NCBI GenBank assembly: GCA_037138755.1
Contig: JBAXHT010000001.1
Coordinates: 1,955,805-2,019,804, forward strand
DNA from: Armatimonadota bacterium
GTDB taxonomy: Bacteria; Armatimonadota; Fimbriimonadia; Fimbriimonadales; Fimbriimonadaceae
DNA length: 64,000 bases
Direction of reading: 5' to 3'
Made by a program: the position numbers and the translations under genes
Notes under the pieces: model-generated
The model's database searches: none
Told to the model about the DNA's origin: nothing
The model's input: the letters and a program-made list of their open reading frames with translations, nothing else
In this document: piece by piece, positions 15,911 through 26,345 of the stretch
Position numbering within the stretch: position 1 is the stretch's first letter
How the letters are laid out: every line of letters begins with the position of its first letter

Positions 15911-16612
15911 ATGGTTGGGGCGATTGCTTGGGGGGCGATTTTGCAGGGTTCCGGGAGTCCTCAGGGCATTTCGGCGGGGAAGTTTGAGGGGCCGATTGTT
16001 AAGCGGGCTTCGTTGCAGTACCTGGTTTCGGTTCCGGAGGATTATGAGACCGCGCGGGGGAAGCGGTATCCGTTGTTGCTGTTTTTGCACGGGTCGGGCG
16101 AGCGGGGGACGAACCTTGAGCTTTTGAAGGTTCATGGGCCGATGAAGCTGGCGGCGGCGGGGAAGAAATTTCCGTTTATTGTGGTTGCTCCGCAGTGTCC
16201 GGAGCGGCGGAGCTGGGATGCGGATGAGCTGATTGGGTTGTTGAACGACCTCGAGAAGAAGTTTCGGGTGGATCGGTCAAGGGAGTATTTGACCGGGATT
16301 AGCATGGGCGGGTACGGGACTTGGGCTTTGGTTGCGGCTCAGCCGAAGCGGTTTGCGGCGATTGCTCCGATTTGTGGAGGCGGGGACCCTGGTTCGGCGG
16401 CTTCTTTTGCCAAGGTTCCAACTTGGGTTGTGCACGGGGACAAGGATCCGGCGGTTCCGTTTACGCAGAGTGTGGCGATGGTGGACGCGATGAAGGCGGC
16501 GGGGGCATCACCGATCTTCACGCAGGTTGTGGGCGGGACCCACGACGTTTGGACGGAGTTCTATTTGAAAGACGAATTTTATGAGTGGTTGCTGAAGTTT
16601 CGGCGGCGGTGA
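15911..16612 (+). CDS. Alpha/beta hydrolase, esterase or prolyl oligopeptidase-like
   Basis: 233 residues with a hydrophobic N-terminus that may be a signal peptide. The catalytic triad is readable: Ser131 in the nucleophile elbow GISMGGYG, Asp178 in HGDKDPAVPF, His210 in GGTHDVW. The oxyanion region LLLFLHGSGERG is typical of phospholipase/carboxylesterase-like putative peptidases. It probably hydrolyses an ester, for example on xylan- or sugar-linked acyl groups, but the substrate is not shown. It converges on another alpha/beta hydrolase with only seven bases between the stops. Confidence 0.88.
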   Translation: MVGAIAWGAILQGSGSPQGISAGKFEGPIVKRASLQYLVSVPEDYETARGKRYPLLLFLHGSGERGTNLELLKVHGPMKLAAAGKKFPFIVVAPQCPERRSWDADELIGLLNDLEKKFRVDRSREYLTGISMGGYGTWALVAAQPKRFAAIAPICGGGDPGSAASFAKVPTWVVHGDKDPAVPFTQSVAMVDAMKAAGASPIFTQVVGGTHDVWTEFYLKDEFYEWLLKFRRR

Positions 16613-16619
16613 GGACGTT

Positions 16620-17315
16620 TTAGAGATTTTCGTTTAGGAAGGACTCGATGTGTTCGAGGAGGGTTTTGCCTTCGATCCGGGTGCCGAGCGCTATGCTGTG
16701 GCCGCTTTCGTTGGCCAGGAGTTTGTGTTTGATGCCTTCGGACTTTGCTCGGTTGACGAGATTGGTTGCGTGGCTGAAGGCGACGGTTCGGTCGTTGCGT
16801 CCGTGGATGATGAGGAGGGGGGCTTCGCCGCGTTTCATGTCGGATTCTTTGCCGTACATTCCGCCCCAGAGATCGATGACGGCTTTGACGGGCGTATTGC
16901 GGGAGTAGGTGGTGAAAAGGGTTGTGATAGCTCCTGCCGAGCCGCCGCCCATGGCGATGCGCTTGGGGTCCCCGCCGTATTTGGCAGCGTTGGCCACGGA
17001 CCAGTTGTAGGCGGCGGAGGCGTCGTCGACGGCAGCATCGATGGCGGTTTGGATGGATCCACCGACGTCATTTTGGAGCCGATAGTTGATGTCAAAACAG
17101 GTGTAGCCACGTTGGGAGAGGTATTGGCAGAGCTCGCCGGTGTTTCCGCCTTTGTTGCCTCCGGTGAATCCGCCGCCGTGGATGGCGATGAAGACTCGGC
17201 CAGTCGGTTTGGCGGCGCGGTAGGCGTCGAGTTGCAGGGATTTTCCGTTGATTGTTCGGTAGACAATGTCGCGATCGACTTGTTGTGCGAGGATGATGGC
17301 GGCGACAAGTGCCAT
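16620..17315 (-). CDS. Alpha/beta hydrolase of the hormone-sensitive lipase / carboxylesterase type
   Basis: 231 residues. HGGG at 46-49 forms the oxyanion hole, Ser126 is the nucleophile in GGGSAGA, Asp175 lies in HGRNDRTV and His206 in ESGHSI. The N-terminal hydrophobic stretch MALVAAIILA suggests export or membrane association. HGGG enzymes act on short acyl esters. It is not closely similar to its convergent neighbour although both share the fold. Confidence 0.88.
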   Translation of the reverse strand: MALVAAIILAQQVDRDIVYRTINGKSLQLDAYRAAKPTGRVFIAIHGGGFTGGNKGGNTGELCQYLSQRGYTCFDINYRLQNDVGGSIQTAIDAAVDDASAAYNWSVANAAKYGGDPKRIAMGGGSAGAITTLFTTYSRNTPVKAVIDLWGGMYGKESDMKRGEAPLLIIHGRNDRTVAFSHATNLVNRAKSEGIKHKLLANESGHSIALGTRIEGKTLLEHIESFLNENL

Positions 17316-17446
17316 GTCGGGAGGTTATCACGACGTATGCGGTTGGCGCAAGGGACTTTTTATCGAGCCTAACCGTCTTAACCTTGCCTGCCAATAATGC
17401 TAGGTACGACGTAGGGTGGCGAGGTAACCTTTGGGGAAGCGGGGAA

Positions 17447-17493
17447 CCCTCAGCTTTCAGCCTTCAGCAAGACTGATGGCCGACCGCTGAGGG
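17447..17493 (+). promoter_or_regulatory. Inverted repeat in the clpC leader
   Basis: CCCTCAGC (17447-17454) and GCTGAGGG (17486-17493) can pair across a 31-base loop in the 279-base region before clpC. No T-run follows, so it is not a simple terminator. It may be a leader structure; the remainder of the gap holds no recognised gene. Confidence 0.35.
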
Positions 17494-17594
17494 CTAAAAG
17501 CTCCATCGAAGGAACTCGAATAAACACCGGGCGTCTGACGTAGTAGTAGGGACGGCGAACCAAAGAATGGTGAGCCAAAGGAAACAACAAGCAT

Positions 17595-20123
17595 ATGTGG
17601 CAAAGATTTACAGAACGAGCGCGAAAGGTCGTGTTCTACGCCCAGGAAGAGGCGCAGAAGTTCGGTGAGGGGTACGTCTCCACCGAGCATTTGCTACTCG
17701 GTCTTGTGCGGGAGAGCGACAGTGTTGCGGCACGGGTACTCGACAAGCTTGGTGTTTCACTCAACCGCGTACGCGCGGAGGTTGAAAAGCAGCTGCCGAG
17801 GGGCGATGCGAGGCCGAATCAGGACATGACCCTGACGCCTCGTGCCAAGCGGGTCATTGACCTCGCTTATGACGAAGCACGCAACCTGAATAACAACTAT
17901 ATTGGAACTGAGCACCTGCTCCTTGGTCTGATTCGCGAAGGCGACGGGCTGGCGGGTCGGGTTCTTGCGAAGCTCGGGGTTGAACTTGAGAAGGCTCGGC
18001 GAGAAGTGATGGGGTTGCAAGACAACGACACGTCGTCGAAGCCGACCAGCGGTTCGGCGTCATCGTCTTCTTCGTCCTCGTCGCGCTCTTCATCTTCTTC
18101 GTCTTCCGGCGGCGCTAAGACGGCTACCCTGGATGAGTTTGGTCGGGACTTGACTGAACTGGCTCGCGAGGGTCGGCTTGACCCGGTTGTCGGGCGGCAG
18201 AACGAGATCGAGCGCGTGATGCAGATTTTGTGTCGACGCACCAAGAACAATCCTTGCCTTATTGGTGAGCCGGGCGTTGGTAAGACTGCCATCGCTGAGG
18301 GGCTTGCGGCGCGGATTGTGAACGGCGATATTCCGGACATTCTGAAAGATAAGCGAATTGTCTCGTTGGACCTCGCGGCTTTGGTCGCGGGCACCAAGTA
18401 TCGTGGTGAATTCGAAGAGCGAATGAAGAAGGTAATGGAAGAGGTTCGGCGAGCCGATGGCGCGGTGATCCTTTTCATCGACGAACTTCACACGCTGGTT
18501 GGCGCGGGAGCTGCAGAAGGTGCGATTGACGCCAGCAACATCATGAAGCCGGCTTTGGCGCGCGGCGAGCTGCAGTGCATCGGCGCGACGACCCAGGACG
18601 AGTTCCGAAAGTACATCGAAAAGGATGCGGCTTTGGAGCGACGGTTCCAGTCGGTTAAGGTCAAAGAGCCATCTGAGGAAGAGGCGATTGAGATTTTGAA
18701 GGGGCTGCGCGAGCGGTACGAGGCTCACCACCAGGTAGAGATCACGGACGACGCGATTGTCGCTTCAGTTCAGCTATCTCAGCGCTACATCTCGGATCGG
18801 ACGCTGCCGGATAAGGCGATTGACTTGGTTGACGAGGCCGCTTCGCGGGTTCGTTTGCATCAGAGTTTGCCGCCGAAGGATGTTCGAGATGATCGGGTTC
18901 GTCTCAATAAGATTGTGACGGAGATCGAGCACCTAGAGAAGCGTTCGACGGAGACGGAGAAGCTTGATAAGCTCGTCGCCGAGAAGGAGGCATTGGAGCT
19001 TTCGGTTAAGGAGCGCGAAGAGGCTTGGGAAGCTGAAGAAAAGATTGAGCCGATTGTGAATGAGGCGGAGATCGCAGGAATTGTGACTTCGTGGACCGGT
19101 ATTCCGGTGACCAAGATTGTGGCGACTGAGAGTCAGAAGCTGCTTGCAATGGAGGATGACCTCCATAAGCGAATCATTGGTCAGCACGACGCGGTTGTTG
19201 CGGTGAGCCGGGCAATTCGACGTTCGCGAAGTGGTCTTAAGGATCCGAAGCGACCGATGGGTAGCTTCATCTTCATGGGACCAACCGGCATCGGTAAGAC
19301 CGAGCTTGCGAAGGCTTTGGCGGCCTACCTCTACGATAAGGAATCGAACATGGTTCGCATCGATATGAGCGAGTACATGGAGCGATTCTCGATCTCGCGA
19401 TTGGTCGGTGCCCCTCCAGGATACGTAGGTTACGATGAGGGCGGTCAGCTTACTGAGGCCGTTCGGCGCAATCCTTATTGCGTGGTTCTTCTCGATGAGA
19501 TCGAGAAGGCACACCCGGAGGTCTTCAACTTGCTTCTGCAGGTGCTTGAGGATGGTCAGTTGACGGATAGCCAAGGGCGAACCGTTGACTTCCGAAACAC
19601 CTTGATCGTCATGACGTCGAACGTCGGCGTTAAGCCAATCGAGCTCGATAAGGCGCTTGGTTTCCGAGACACACGACAGGATGTCAACGATCCGAAGACC
19701 TATGAGGCGATGAAGAACAAGATGCTGGATGAGATGAAGAAGACCTTCCGGCCCGAGTTCCTCAACCGTGTTGACGAGATCATCGTGTTCCACCACTTGA
19801 AGAAGGAAGAGATCCTCCAGATTGCGGACCTCTACATGAAGCGAGTGAACGAGCAAGCGGCCGCGATGGGAATCACTCTGGAGCTGAGCGAGGCGGTGAA
19901 GAACCTTCTCGTGGAGCAAGGCTACGACCCAAATATGGGTGCGCGGCCTCTGCGACGGGCCGTTCAGCGGTTCATCGAAGATCCTCTTTCGGAAGAGATG
20001 CTGCTGGGCCGGTTTGCCGAGGGTGACCACATTCTGGCCGACGTCGAAGAAGACGGCAAGATCGTGTTCGTCAAGGTTGAACCAGAAGGGAAGAAGAAGA
20101 AGAAGGAACTGGTCGGACAGTAA
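17595..20123 (+). CDS. clpC: ATP-dependent Clp protease ATP-binding subunit ClpC
   Basis: 842 residues. The Clp-N double repeat (residues 1-145) binds substrates or adaptors. D1 has Walker A GEPGVGKT and Walker [11 protein letters not shown]2 has GPTGIGKT and [11 protein letters not shown]; a ClpP-docking LGF tripeptide lies in DKALGFRDT. Between Clp-N and D1 is a serine-rich low-complexity linker of about 25 residues. The middle domain is a charged coiled coil in which I see no clear UVR motif, although that motif is usual in ClpC. It unfolds proteins for ClpP. An AAAGGAAA ribosome site precedes the ATG. Neither mcsA/mcsB nor clpP is adjacent. Confidence 0.96.
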   Translation: MWQRFTERARKVVFYAQEEAQKFGEGYVSTEHLLLGLVRESDSVAARVLDKLGVSLNRVRAEVEKQLPRGDARPNQDMTLTPRAKRVIDLAYDEARNLNNNYIGTEHLLLGLIREGDGLAGRVLAKLGVELEKARREVMGLQDNDTSSKPTSGSASSSSSSSSRSSSSSSSGGAKTATLDEFGRDLTELAREGRLDPVVGRQNEIERVMQILCRRTKNNPCLIGEPGVGKTAIAEGLAARIVNGDIPDILKDKRIVSLDLAALVAGTKYRGEFEERMKKVMEEVRRADGAVILFIDELHTLVGAGAAEGAIDASNIMKPALARGELQCIGATTQDEFRKYIEKDAALERRFQSVKVKEPSEEEAIEILKGLRERYEAHHQVEITDDAIVASVQLSQRYISDRTLPDKAIDLVDEAASRVRLHQSLPPKDVRDDRVRLNKIVTEIEHLEKRSTETEKLDKLVAEKEALELSVKEREEAWEAEEKIEPIVNEAEIAGIVTSWTGIPVTKIVATESQKLLAMEDDLHKRIIGQHDAVVAVSRAIRRSRSGLKDPKRPMGSFIFMGPTGIGKTELAKALAAYLYDKESNMVRIDMSEYMERFSISRLVGAPPGYVGYDEGGQLTEAVRRNPYCVVLLDEIEKAHPEVFNLLLQVLEDGQLTDSQGRTVDFRNTLIVMTSNVGVKPIELDKALGFRDTRQDVNDPKTYEAMKNKMLDEMKKTFRPEFLNRVDEIIVFHHLKKEEILQIADLYMKRVNEQAAAMGITLELSEAVKNLLVEQGYDPNMGARPLRRAVQRFIEDPLSEEMLLGRFAEGDHILADVEEDGKIVFVKVEPEGKKKKKELVGQ

Positions 20124-20143
20124 ACTATCACTTCTCAGCCCTC

Positions 20144-20172
20144 AGCCCCCAGTTTTTGCTGGGGGCTCTTTT
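20144..20172 (+). terminator. Rho-independent terminator of clpC
   Basis: AGCCCCCAG / CTGGGGGCT, a perfect 9-base stem with a TTTTTG loop, followed by CTTTT. It starts 21 bases after the clpC stop. Confidence 0.88.
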
Positions 20173-20209
20173 GTATGTCTGAAGGTAGTCTTTGCGAAGG
20201 ACATCAAAA

Positions 20210-21580
20210 ATGCAGCTCGCTTCAGATTCTCCCGGTTCCGAGAAGCTCAGAAAGTGGCTAGTTGCGTTTCTTTGTCTCGTTTTTGGCTTATCGATTATTG
20301 CTGCAATTTTGATGCCGGCTGAAAATCAAATCATGGGAGACGGCAAGCAGTACTTCGCCCAAACTAGGTCTCTTGTATTTGACCACGACATGGACATCAA
20401 GAATGACTTGATTGACTCCGGTGTTGAGCCGACGCTTAAGCCGAACGGAATGGCAAAAATCTCCTTTGCCTGCGGTGCACCGTTACTATGGATTCCGGGG
20501 TTTTATCTGTCTGACTTAGCCGCGAAAAAGTTCGATCCCTCTGCTGCAACTGGGCTCAGTAAGTGGTACACAGTTCCCGCCAGGATTGCAAGTTCGGCCG
20601 TCGGAGTGATTGCTTTTTTCCTTGCCTTCTTAGTGCTCCGGTCGAGAGTGTCTGAGAGAGTCGCTGCGCTATCAGTCGCAACGATTGCATTAGCTGGAAA
20701 TCAACTAGAGTCCATCATACTGGATCCTGCAAATTCTCATACGATGTCAATGTTTGCCACATCGTTGTTCCTTTACGTTTTGCTGATAGGCAAGTTTCGA
20801 AATGACCACACCCGATTTGCGGCTATCGGTCTAACGATCGGTCTTTGCTTCCTGGCGCGTTGGCAGGAAGTGTTCTTTATAGTGGTTCCCATTGCCGAGC
20901 TCGGAGCGAATGTTATCCGAAAGAAACTCAACGTCCTTAGCGGGATTAAGTTGGCGAGCATCATGGTTACAGCAATGCTTATAGTCAGCTTCCCTCAACT
21001 CAAGATTTTTGACGTTGTTCAAGGAAGCTACTTCAAGAGTCCTCAGGGTTCGGACTTCCTGTTTTTTACTGACCCGAAAATGCTCCAAGTCCTGTTTAGT
21101 CCCTATCATGGACTGTTCCTGTGGCATCCAATTTTCTTCGTTAGCTTGCTTGGGCTTCCGATCCTATTCCGAAAGGATCGATTGTTCTGTTGCTCTCTGA
21201 TCATCGTTTTCTTGATGCAGTTGTATCTGAATTCTGTCGTTCTGGACTGGAGCGGAACGGCCGGGTTCGGGCATCGTCGGTTTTTCGGGCAGTTCCCCGT
21301 CTTCGTCCTGCTTTTAGGGTTCGTTATCGAGAAGATGACGGCGAGAAACCTATGGGTTCTCGCCTCGATACTTTTTGTGCTTAACGTCTTCTCTTGGCTA
21401 CAACTACGGCTCAGATACATCAGCACGTACAAGCCACCCACGGTCGCGGAGGCGACCTATGAGCGATTTCTGGTACCCGTCCGTGCTTTCCAACGAGTCA
21501 AGGCTTTTGGCTTAAGAGGCATTCGCATGGAAGAAGAATCTGATCCGAACTTCTCGCTCTACGACGTCCATCGAAGGTAG
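20210..21580 (+). CDS. Polytopic membrane protein, GT39-like candidate
   Basis: 456 residues from the ATG preceded by GAAGG; an in-frame TTG at 20192 is a weaker start. About ten membrane helices. The first outer loop has IMGDGKQYFAQT, an aspartate just after helix 1 as in GT-C fold glycosyltransferases that use polyprenyl-phosphate sugars, and a late loop carries GFGHRRFFGQFP. It may move a sugar onto an envelope acceptor; this is inference. It is the second such protein in the window (compare 7765-9129), and no operon partner is evident. Confidence 0.8.
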   Translation: MQLASDSPGSEKLRKWLVAFLCLVFGLSIIAAILMPAENQIMGDGKQYFAQTRSLVFDHDMDIKNDLIDSGVEPTLKPNGMAKISFACGAPLLWIPGFYLSDLAAKKFDPSAATGLSKWYTVPARIASSAVGVIAFFLAFLVLRSRVSERVAALSVATIALAGNQLESIILDPANSHTMSMFATSLFLYVLLIGKFRNDHTRFAAIGLTIGLCFLARWQEVFFIVVPIAELGANVIRKKLNVLSGIKLASIMVTAMLIVSFPQLKIFDVVQGSYFKSPQGSDFLFFTDPKMLQVLFSPYHGLFLWHPIFFVSLLGLPILFRKDRLFCCSLIIVFLMQLYLNSVVLDWSGTAGFGHRRFFGQFPVFVLLLGFVIEKMTARNLWVLASILFVLNVFSWLQLRLRYISTYKPPTVAEATYERFLVPVRAFQRVKAFGLRGIRMEEESDPNFSLYDVHRR

Positions 21581-21611
21581 GTCTCTTCGCCGCTAAGATC
21601 GACAATAGGCT

Positions 21612-21938
21612 ATGCGCTGCAGAGCCTATACTCTAAATGTGTCCGACTTGCAGGAATTGCTTATTGATGTTGTCAAGGGGATCCCTGCTGGGTCGGTAAT
21701 GTCTTACGGAGACGTCGGGGCGATTATCGGCACCAGCGGACGCCAAGTCGGGCGGATGATGGCTCGGCTGGAGGGGAAGGAGGTGCCATGGTGGCGAGTT
21801 TGCAACGCCCGAGGGGAGTTTCCGATTAGTAAGCGGAATCCGATGTTTGAGAATGAGCAGCGGCAGCGGTTGGAGGAAGAGGGGGTTTCGTTTTTAGAGT
21901 CGGGGCGAGTGGATATGGCTCGGGCGCGCATGGTTTAG
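21612..21938 (+). CDS. Alkyltransferase-like protein (MGMT C-domain, no active-site cysteine)
   Basis: 108 residues. The DNA-binding domain of O6-alkylguanine-DNA alkyltransferase is recognisable (IPAGSVMSYGDVGAIIGTSG, then RQVGRMMARLEG). The reactive PCHR motif is replaced by PWWRV at residues 59-63, so it cannot accept alkyl groups. Alkyltransferase-like (ATL) proteins bind O6-alkylguanine, flip it out and recruit nucleotide-excision repair. A GTG at 21639 would give a start closer to the domain edge and is a real alternative. Confidence 0.9.
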   Translation: MRCRAYTLNVSDLQELLIDVVKGIPAGSVMSYGDVGAIIGTSGRQVGRMMARLEGKEVPWWRVCNARGEFPISKRNPMFENEQRQRLEEEGVSFLESGRVDMARARMV

Positions 21939-22079
21939 CCTTTTCCTCAACTCCTCACCTGTGAAATATACGAGCTTTGTACTGCTAATTGTGCCGGGTT
22001 CGAACCTGCAATGTGTACCAGCCAGTAAATGTATCGTAGTCTTGAGTCAGGGGTTCATCGGAGAATCCCCCGGAAAGCT

Positions 22080-22883
22080 ATGAAAACTTTGATTGTAGGA
22101 GCATTTGCTCTCTTAGGCGTATCGGCATTTGGGCAGACAGTTCTGTCAGCGGCATCGACTCCGGGAGATGCAGTGACAGCGAACGGAGCGACCGGAACAC
22201 TAGGATGGACGTACAATGACGTTCAGGCAGGAGCCACGGCGGGCATCAATACCATGTTTGCTCGGAACGGCAATGCTTCGATGGTTTAATAGTTCAACGG
22301 AAGCACCACAGCGAAGGCAGACATCCTGCAGCTCAATCCTAATGGATCAGGCGGATTCAATCCAATGGGTTCGCTCAGCAACCTAACGGCATGGGGTTAC
22401 GAGAGCTACATGGACGGTTCATCGGCAGTTCAGTTCCACGCTTCGGCCCGACTCGTGCTTGCTGGAAACCTGTTCTCATTCAACCAACTCGTTTTTGATT
22501 CGGCATTCACATCCGCGAACACTTGGGAGCAGAATACGATTACCGATTCGAGCTTGGTTTGGTTGTCGCGAGCGGTCACGATCGGCGCAACGATCTATGG
22601 TGGCAACACGGGCACCCAGGCGATCCAGTCGAATCCTATGGCTCTCGGCACCCTGAAAGGCCTACTCGATAGTGGCGGAAACTCGACCGCAGTTTACGGC
22701 TTCAACATCGGTGCGGGCAGCGGAGTTAACGGAACCTGGACTGGCGCTGCGGACACCCTCAGCTACCGGTTTGGAACGGGACCAGTGCAGACGTACAACT
22801 TCGAAGCAGTTCCAGAGCCAGCTTCGATGGCGGCACTCGGAATGGGTGCATTGGCACTTCTTCGACGACGCAAGAAGAGCTGA
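22080..22883 (+). pseudogene. PEP-CTERM sorted protein interrupted by tandem in-frame stops TAA TAG
   Basis: The frame opens at 22080 behind CCCGGAAAG with a signal peptide (MKTLIVGAFALLGVSAFGQ), reaches TAA TAG at 22287-22292 after 69 codons, and then stays open in the same frame for 197 more codons. It ends in an intact PEP-CTERM signal: VPEP, a hydrophobic stretch, then LLRRRKKS. Both halves have the same glycine/threonine-rich secreted character and no length change is needed to join them. The two stops would be CAA CAG (Gln Gln) if each C were read for T. The downstream half has no signal peptide of its own. Recent inactivation is simplest; readthrough or sequence error are alternatives. 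Confidence 0.75.
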
Positions 22884-22902
22884 TCCTTCTCATTTGAGCA
22901 CG

Positions 22903-22936
22903 AAATGCCCCTACTTGTATAGGGGCATTTTGGTTT
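22903..22936 (+). terminator. Rho-independent terminator after the PEP-CTERM gene
   Basis: Perfect 11-base stem AAATGCCCCTA / TAGGGGCATTT with loop CTTGTA, followed by TTGGTTT. It lies 19 bases after the PEP-CTERM stop, so transcription still seems to be delimited as for a live gene. Confidence 0.85.
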
Positions 22937-23009
22937 GGTTACCGAGTCTCACTGAGCCTGGTTCCGCGCTTCGTTGGAACGTCGGCAGCAGCGGACTGAT
23001 CGTCCCCTC

Positions 23010-24020
23010 TCAGAACGTGTAGCCGTTGCTTTGCAGAACGGACTTAATGGTTCCTTCCATTCCGCCGGCTTCGGCGTGAACGACCTTGCCTTCCCGATCA
23101 ACCACGATCATGGTTGGGAATTGAGTCACTCCGGCCGCTTGAGTCAAGTTCGTCGTGTCAAAGACCGTCGAAACCGGGGTTCGGCGTCCTCGGAAATATT
23201 GATTCGCCGGCTGGCTTTCGGAGTTGACGGCGATGACGTTAAGCTTTGGACGCGACTTGCGAGCAAGATCCCCGAGGGCAATCATCGCATCATTTGAAGC
23301 CGCTTGGCTCGCTCTGGTGTAGACGACTACGGTTAGGATCGAATTGCTGAAACGTCCGGCGAGAGCCTTATCGGATCCCCCCTCAAGAACGATTCCCACC
23401 TTCGGAAGACCGCTTGTCACGAAGGGAACTTGTCGTTCGCCCGGCTTAGCAGAAAAGGTGAACAGATTGTTACCAAGTCTCGGTTCAAGAGTTACCTGCT
23501 TGAACACGCCTTTGTACTCGACTCCGCCGACGATCATGGTGAACCCGGAAGGTAGAGCCGTAGTCGGATTGAGATACCGCTTTGTCGATCCGAACTCCAT
23601 TTGTACCGAATTAACACCTTCGAATTGCGTTACAACAGGAGAACCGGTGCCCGTGAATAACGCGACCGTGCGGTCTGCGATCGACTTGGACTGAACGATT
23701 GGTTCGAACGGGGTGAGGAGAGGGAACCCGGTTGATCGACTATCAAAGACTTGATAAGTCATCTTGGGGATGTCTCGAACGTACTTGTAGCGGCCGTCGA
23801 AGATCTCTTCTGAACCGGTGGTAGATACTTTGAACTGACCCTCTCGGTTGACTGCAAACTGCGCCTCACCGACACCAACGGCGCCTCCACTGAGCGAAAG
23901 GCTGAAAACGCCAGCGGCTGCGTTGGCATTTTGAAGTTGCCGGAGGTAGCGTGTCGCGACCTCTTGGGCGTCTATTTGTTGCCCAGTTCCGAGTGCGAGG
24001 ATAAATGCCGATGTAATCAT
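23010..24020 (-). CDS. Exported two-domain protein: lipoprotein-carrier-like N-domain plus cysteine-less thioredoxin fold
   Basis: 336 residues with a short signal peptide-like start. Residues 20-190 resemble DUF2092/LolA-type beta domains (EVATRYLRQLQNANA, then QVFDSRSTGFPLL). Residues 205-336 form a thioredoxin/TlpA fold: SILTVVVYTRASQAAS is where the active site belongs, but CxxC is replaced by residues without cysteine at about 236-240, while the cis-proline TQFPTMIVVDREGKVV is kept. It cannot be a dithiol oxidoreductase; a binding or chaperone role is possible. It converges on the PEP-CTERM gene and is divergent from groES. Confidence 0.8.
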   Translation of the reverse strand: MITSAFILALGTGQQIDAQEVATRYLRQLQNANAAAGVFSLSLSGGAVGVGEAQFAVNREGQFKVSTTGSEEIFDGRYKYVRDIPKMTYQVFDSRSTGFPLLTPFEPIVQSKSIADRTVALFTGTGSPVVTQFEGVNSVQMEFGSTKRYLNPTTALPSGFTMIVGGVEYKGVFKQVTLEPRLGNNLFTFSAKPGERQVPFVTSGLPKVGIVLEGGSDKALAGRFSNSILTVVVYTRASQAASNDAMIALGDLARKSRPKLNVIAVNSESQPANQYFRGRRTPVSTVFDTTNLTQAAGVTQFPTMIVVDREGKVVHAEAGGMEGTIKSVLQSNGYTF

Positions 24021-24192
24021 ATGATCTCAACTTGCGAGGCGCAATAAAATGACGGTCGCGCTCGCTTCCCTGTAAGTAGAGACGAATTTCCATACCAGAT
24101 AGTCAAGTTCCAGCATAAATTTCATGGAAATTGTGGACAACTCGTAGAAATACCGTCGAATCCTGGAGAGAAATGAAACACTGCGAGGTTGG

Positions 24193-24220
24193 TTGACGTT
24201 AGCACTCTCGGGGGTAAACT
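24193..24220 (+). promoter_or_regulatory. Candidate sigma-70 promoter of groES-groEL
   Basis: TTGACG (24193-24198) and TAAACT (24215-24220), with a 16-base spacer, lie directly across the CIRCE-like element and 64 bases before the groES start. Confidence 0.6.
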
Positions 24221-24225
24221 GCTAA
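24199..24225. promoter_or_regulatory. CIRCE-like operator (HrcA binding site) of groES-groEL
   Basis: TTAGCACTC, nine bases, then AACTGCTAA. The left arm matches the CIRCE consensus exactly and the right arm 7 of 9 (consensus GAGTGCTAA). Spacing and position over the promoter are standard. HrcA repression with heat-shock release is therefore expected. The hrcA gene is not in the window. Confidence 0.85.
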
Positions 24226-24283
24226 TACCGTTCTCGACCCGTTCGAGGTGGAAACCCCAAATTTTCATCTAGTTAGGAAAAGT

Positions 24284-26211
<1,928 letters not shown>

Positions 26212-26236
26212 TGCGTGTAGACAGTTGATTCTAACA

Positions 26237-26264
26237 GGGAGCCTAATGGCTCCCTCTTTTTTTG
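26237..26264 (+). terminator. Rho-independent terminator of groES-groEL
   Basis: GGGAGCC TAAT GGCTCCC followed by TCTTTTTTTG, 25 bases after the groEL stop; a short perfect stem with a long T-run. Confidence 0.92.
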
Positions 26265-26345
26265 TGCCTAGTTCGGTACTTCACTTGAGCGCCGGCCTCT
26301 GGAATGGGTTCGAGCAGACTCCACCGGGTGTAAAATGTTCGCGGA

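Noticed and set aside
18046-18110. The serine-codon tract in clpC as a microsatellite or CRISPR-like array
   Set aside because: It is a low-complexity coding run of TCN codons in frame, without regular spacers.
17897-20030. Long minus-strand frames antisense to clpC
   Set aside because: They are shadows caused by codon bias in clpC; no start context or protein features.
21988-22012. A T-arm-like sequence (GGTTCGAAC) suggesting a tRNA gene on either strand
   Set aside because: One of five T-stem pairs fails on the better strand, and no matching acceptor, D-arm or anticodon arm is found in the flanking bases. At most a remnant.
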